8,438 bases of DNA from Ferrimicrobium sp. (GTDB taxonomy: Bacteria; Actinomycetota; Acidimicrobiia; Acidimicrobiales; Acidimicrobiaceae). Positions 6,365 through 8,438 of this stretch are shown piece after piece. Below the pieces are notes generated by a model. The model worked only from the letters and a program-made list of their open reading frames with translations. It did no database searches and was not told the origin of the DNA. A program made the translations under genes and the position numbers. The stretch is from contig DAHXNM010000098.1 in NCBI GenBank assembly GCA_027365375.1, positions 1 to 8,438 on the forward strand, in the 5' to 3' direction. Each line of letters starts with the position of its first letter. Position 1 is the first letter of the stretch.

Positions 6365-7330
6365 ATGGAAGCCATCGAGTCGGAGCCGACATTGCCATGG
6401 GCTATAACAGATCGGCTGGACGAGATCTTCGATCTCGACAAGTTGAAGGACGCACCCTTCAGGGAATCGCTTGACCTTTGGCGACAGGGTGATTTAGTTC
6501 GTGGTATTCGCTTGTTTTGGGGAAGTGGCTCCGGTGTTGACGGTCTCACCGATGTGAACATGGATACTAGCCCCGATGAAGGGTGGAGTGTCGCGCGCTG
6601 GGAGCATCCGAACAATTTGGGGGCCGATGACAACTCCCCAGAACCCATGGCGATCATCACCTCGCAGACATGTGATGTCGTCGCAACGGGACCAGGAGGG
6701 CGACACCCCACTGTTCAAGTTTCCCCGCTCATTCGGCTCACTCAGATCGGAAATGACCGCGCCGAAGCCGTCAGAAATGGGCGTACAGTTGACATGGTCC
6801 TGATCATCAACACACCACCCAGGGAAGAGTGGGCCGCGGATCTTCGGATCTCCTTACCTATTTCGAAGTCCGTTCTTGTTGCTCAACAACCGACGAGGGC
6901 TTTCCTAACAACACAGGAAGAATGCGCCTTCGCCGATCGTGTGGCCCTAAAGATACGACGACCCGCGGTGCATGACGCCACCGTTGAACTGGCACAAAGC
7001 TTGGATCAGTTAGTCAAAACGAGCAGGCGGTCTGGGGTGACTTGGATTGATCGGGTTGAGCAAGTGCGGGCTCGCGCCATGTCTGGCACGTTACTTAACC
7101 CAGAGGCGCTTGAGTTGTTGGTTATCACCCTTGACGGACGATTCTTAGCTGAGCAGATGGACTCCCTTCGTCAGTGGCACTTCAGTAAGAAAAAGCAATT
7201 CAAGTCACAGACCGGCGGCGGAATACTGACCCCGCTCCGGTTTGTCGAGCTGGAAAAGATGAAGGTCCAGGACTACCGGGAGTCGGTACCCTTGAGCCTC
7301 CCGGAACTGGGGCAAAGACCCTTCTGGTAG
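6365..7330 (+). CDS. Hypothetical protein with WRQGD and SQTCD motifs
   Basis: A 321-residue cytosolic protein starting 5 nt after the previous stop, with GGGAG about nine bases before its ATG. Two conserved-looking motifs stand out: LWRQGDLV (38-45) and, after a hydrophobic strand, MAIITSQTCDVV (95-106). I associate this pairing (a Q-G-D box, then S/T-Q-x-C-D) with a widespread uncharacterised family, and cannot name it with certainty. Further features are CAFADRVALKIRRPAVHD (187-204), a Lys-rich patch (KKKQFK, 275-280) and a C-terminal VPLSLPELG. An exposed Cys103-Asp104 pair could be catalytic or metal-binding, but no known nuclease, protease or nucleotide-binding motif is present. Its place at the end of a tightly coupled operon suggests it works with the TIGR04255 and HTH proteins. 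Confidence 0.68.
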   Translation: MEAIESEPTLPWAITDRLDEIFDLDKLKDAPFRESLDLWRQGDLVRGIRLFWGSGSGVDGLTDVNMDTSPDEGWSVARWEHPNNLGADDNSPEPMAIITSQTCDVVATGPGGRHPTVQVSPLIRLTQIGNDRAEAVRNGRTVDMVLIINTPPREEWAADLRISLPISKSVLVAQQPTRAFLTTQEECAFADRVALKIRRPAVHDATVELAQSLDQLVKTSRRSGVTWIDRVEQVRARAMSGTLLNPEALELLVITLDGRFLAEQMDSLRQWHFSKKKQFKSQTGGGILTPLRFVELEKMKVQDYRESVPLSLPELGQRPFW

Positions 7331-7458
7331 CGGCCAGTGGAGCTCAGTTTGGGAGTCCAACATCCGTTCCACAAGAACTCAAGGAGCCTTGCTGATACCC
7401 GTTCGATACACGCCGGAGTTGGGGCCGATTTGATGGCATGCGGTGCTTGGGATGGGAG

Positions 7459-7605
7459 CTACTCTAGCGGAATCTCCGCAAGCGAATCGATGATCATATC
7501 CTGAACCTTTCGTAACCTCTTCGCGTCACCATTAGGCCGCCTCGTCAACCAGTCAGGCAAAATCACACTTCCTAACCCGCCCTCGTTGGCAACTCGCTTT
7601 GATTT
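7459..7605 (-). pseudogene. C-terminal remnant of an unidentified minus-strand gene
   Basis: On the minus strand this frame encodes 48 residues ending at a TAG. It includes GGLGSVILPDWLTRR, then NGDAKRLRKVQDMIID and SLAEIPLE. This reads like a genuine protein C-terminus (a Pro-Asp-Trp-Leu turn, then an amphipathic charged helix), not chance. Two adjacent TGA codons (7606-7611) precede it. The same frame is open again above them to 7743, but that part is Trp-rich and unconvincing. There is no start signal. I cannot name the family. It is probably the surviving end of a gene lost when this site was remodelled. Confidence 0.45.
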
Positions 7606-7693
7606 TCATCAGCGCACCGACAACGCTACGAGCGCTAGCACCAGTGCCTCAGTTAGAAACTGAAAATGCTTGACGACCAATCTAACTAGGCGC

Positions 7694-7758
7694 GGCCAGA
7701 AGACCCCCCAAACACGCCACAAGTGCGACGCCAAACCCAATTTCTAGTTCTTCTGGCC
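7694..7758. repeat. 10-bp perfect inverted repeat with 45-nt spacer
   Basis: GGCCAGAAGA at 7694-7703 is the exact reverse complement of TCTTCTGGCC at 7749-7758. A stem with a 45-nt loop would form in RNA from either strand. It could be a recombination or element-end signature, a structured RNA, or chance. Confidence 0.45.
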
Positions 7759-7779
7759 TACCCCTGAGACAGGACTGAC

Positions 7780-7838
7780 AAAACCCAAGGATCCAACGTG
7801 ACCGCTTCCTACTCATCGGCGGACTCTCGCTGGGTTTT
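7780..7838. repeat. 8-bp perfect inverted repeat with 43-nt spacer
   Basis: AAAACCCA at 7780-7787 pairs with TGGGTTTT at 7831-7838. It sits 21 bp after the previous inverted repeat and has almost the same spacing. Its right arm ends a few bases before the methyltransferase remnant resumes. Confidence 0.35.
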
Positions 7839-7846
7839 ACCGGCAG

Positions 7847-8041
7847 ATATGGGTTGAAGTGTTTCTTCTCGATCGTTTCAAATGTATCGCCATCGAACGC
7901 GAGGCCGACTATCTGCCCCTCATCGCTCAGCGCATTAACAAACCCCCTGCAACTTGGGCTAGGTCTCTAACGCCTGCATACATAAGTGATAGTTCTAAAA
8001 AGGAGGACTGGAAATGTCAGTATACGGACCAATTTCGATAA
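7847..8041 (+). pseudogene. C-terminal fragment of a DNA methyltransferase
   Basis: The frame is open from 7802 to the TAA at 8039-8041, and recognisable homology begins near 7847-7859. VEVFLLDRFKCIAIEREADYL continues into PLIAQRINKP. This is the usual end of phage-type DPPY methyltransferases, where the strand after the SAM-binding helix reads GIERE-x-x-Y-L-P-L-I-x-x-R. The preceding SAM-binding DPF-x-GSG motif and the rest of the core are absent. The GTG at 7859 has no ribosome binding site, so it is not an independent gene. It matches in kind and orientation the N-terminal fragment at 4360 and is probably the other end of the same disrupted gene. The last codons overlap the next gene by 28 nt. 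Confidence 0.62.
8000..8006 (+). promoter_or_regulatory. Near-perfect ribosome binding site (AAGGAGG)
   Basis: AAGGAGG lies seven bases before the ATG at 8014, the strongest such site in the window. It decides the start of the gene that runs off the right edge. Confidence 0.75.
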
Positions 8042-8438
8042 TGCGCAATCGATTTGACGAGATCACTGAGTGGCGATGCAGTGGCGATACCTGGGCCGAC
8101 GTGCGGGTTAAGCTCGGCCTACCCTGGGCTGGCTGGGATCGGCTTAGCGGGCTATGGCACGCTGAGTTGGAACGACGATCACCCGATCTGGCTCATGCAC
8201 ACAGGTGGACTCGCAATTGCCAAAGCGAGATTGTAGTTCTCAGGGCCAAAGGGCGTACATGGGAAGAAATCCTGTCCGAGATTCCATTCGACTACTACCC
8301 CGAGGGGGTTCCACCCATCGAGGTGATCGACGCTGCTCACGCTTGGCATATGCGCCACCAGGTCGCCGTGTTCGCCAGAGTCGATGCGTACTTTGCCAGT
8401 ATAGGCGAGGCCTCACCGTGTCACAAGAAGAACCTCCC
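8014..8438 (+). CDS. Hypothetical protein, partial (runs off the right edge), possible phage-type DNA-binding
   Basis: The frame is open for 141 codons from the ATG at 8014 to the window end with no stop. It starts MSVYGPISIMRNRFDEITEW and is rich in Trp and charged residues. Two similar short units are visible: SGDTWADVRVKLGL (about 23-36) and AKGRTWEEILSEIPF (about 78-92). Each has a Gly-x-Thr-Trp turn before an amphipathic helix, which could be the start of helix-turn-helix units as in small-terminase or replication-organiser proteins of actinobacterial phages. That reading is inference. It overlaps the methyltransferase remnant by 28 nt, the close packing expected of phage genes. The GTG at 8418 may start a further gene, which would place this gene's end soon after the window. 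Confidence 0.6.
   Translation, partial: MSVYGPISIMRNRFDEITEWRCSGDTWADVRVKLGLPWAGWDRLSGLWHAELERRSPDLAHAHRWTRNCQSEIVVLRAKGRTWEEILSEIPFDYYPEGVPPIEVIDAAHAWHMRHQVAVFARVDAYFASIGEASPCHKKNL
8418..8438 (+). CDS. Possible start of a further gene at the window edge
   Basis: A GTG at 8418-8420 follows a GGCGAGG-like ribosome binding site (8404-8410) at seven bases. It would begin MSQEEPP in a frame different from the gene at 8014. Only seven codons are visible, so this is tentative. Confidence 0.2.

Larger units (their letters stand above)
7331..7801. other. Non-coding or relic DNA behind the cassette
   Basis: No intact gene lies in this 471-bp stretch. It holds the tail of a minus-strand gene (7459-7605) and a long-spacer inverted repeat (7694-7758), listed separately, and the left arm of a second (7780-7838). 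No intrinsic terminator with a T-run is visible after the last cassette gene. Confidence 0.55.

Noticed and set aside
6241..6711. Minus-strand ORF of 156 aa
   Set aside because: Antisense across the junction of the second and third cassette genes, Ser/Pro-rich, with no start signal.
7398..7426. Possible tRNA T-arm (GTTCGATAC) behind the cassette, which would suggest an att site
   Set aside because: The bases flanking the TTCGATA loop do not pair as a 5-bp T-stem, and no acceptor stem or CCA-like end follows.
8054..8236. Plus-strand ORF of 60 aa
   Set aside because: It lies in another frame inside the 8014 gene, which has a strong ribosome binding site and stays open to the edge.
1..8438. 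CRISPR array, integrase or IS transposase
   Set aside because: No regularly spaced repeats and no recombinase or transposase motifs were seen in any frame. The mobility of the cassette is inferred only from the split gene.

Overview
The window looks like accessory DNA from an actinobacterium of moderate GC content. That assignment is an inference. It rests on tandem TasA/CalY-type exported proteins beside a SipW-type (Ser/His) signal peptidase, on the third secreted protein whose mature N-terminus and C-terminal FN3-like half resemble actinobacterial SipW-locus proteins, and on frequent GTG/TTG starts. No rRNA, tRNA or marker gene is present to settle the taxon.

Left part (1-661): sparse. 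Only one weak small ORF (289-516) and two short palindromes can be named. Middle-left part (662-4287): a leftward, minus-strand block. In transcription order it holds a 91-aa hypothetical protein, a compact EAL-domain protein (cyclic-di-GMP phosphodiesterase type), two paralogous TasA-like exported proteins, a small secreted protein with an FN3-like C-terminal half and an inserted Cys/Tyr-rich patch, and a SipW-like signal peptidase. The last four genes overlap by 4, 8 and 16 nt and form a clear operon. The model is that the peptidase matures the TasA-like subunits for a surface or extracellular fibre, while the adjacent EAL protein could couple this to c-di-GMP turnover.

Right part (4288-8438): the first ~45 codons of a DNA methyltransferase (from 4360) break off just before the catalytic motif. 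The C-terminal ~30 residues of what looks like a methyltransferase reappear on the same strand near 7850. Between them lies a plus-strand three-gene operon (4679-7330): a TIGR04255-family protein, a protein with a helix-turn-helix segment, and a protein with WRQGD and SQTCD motifs. About 520 bp of non-coding or relic DNA follow, with the tail of an unrelated minus-strand gene and two long-spacer inverted repeats. Downstream of the methyltransferase remnant, a gene with a near-perfect ribosome binding site (8014) runs off the window edge. The simplest reading is that the three-gene cassette replaced the core of a prophage or restriction-type methyltransferase gene. Its compact, coupled layout and its location make it the best candidate here for an uncharacterised system, possibly defence or toxin-antitoxin-like. 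The function is not shown by the sequence.
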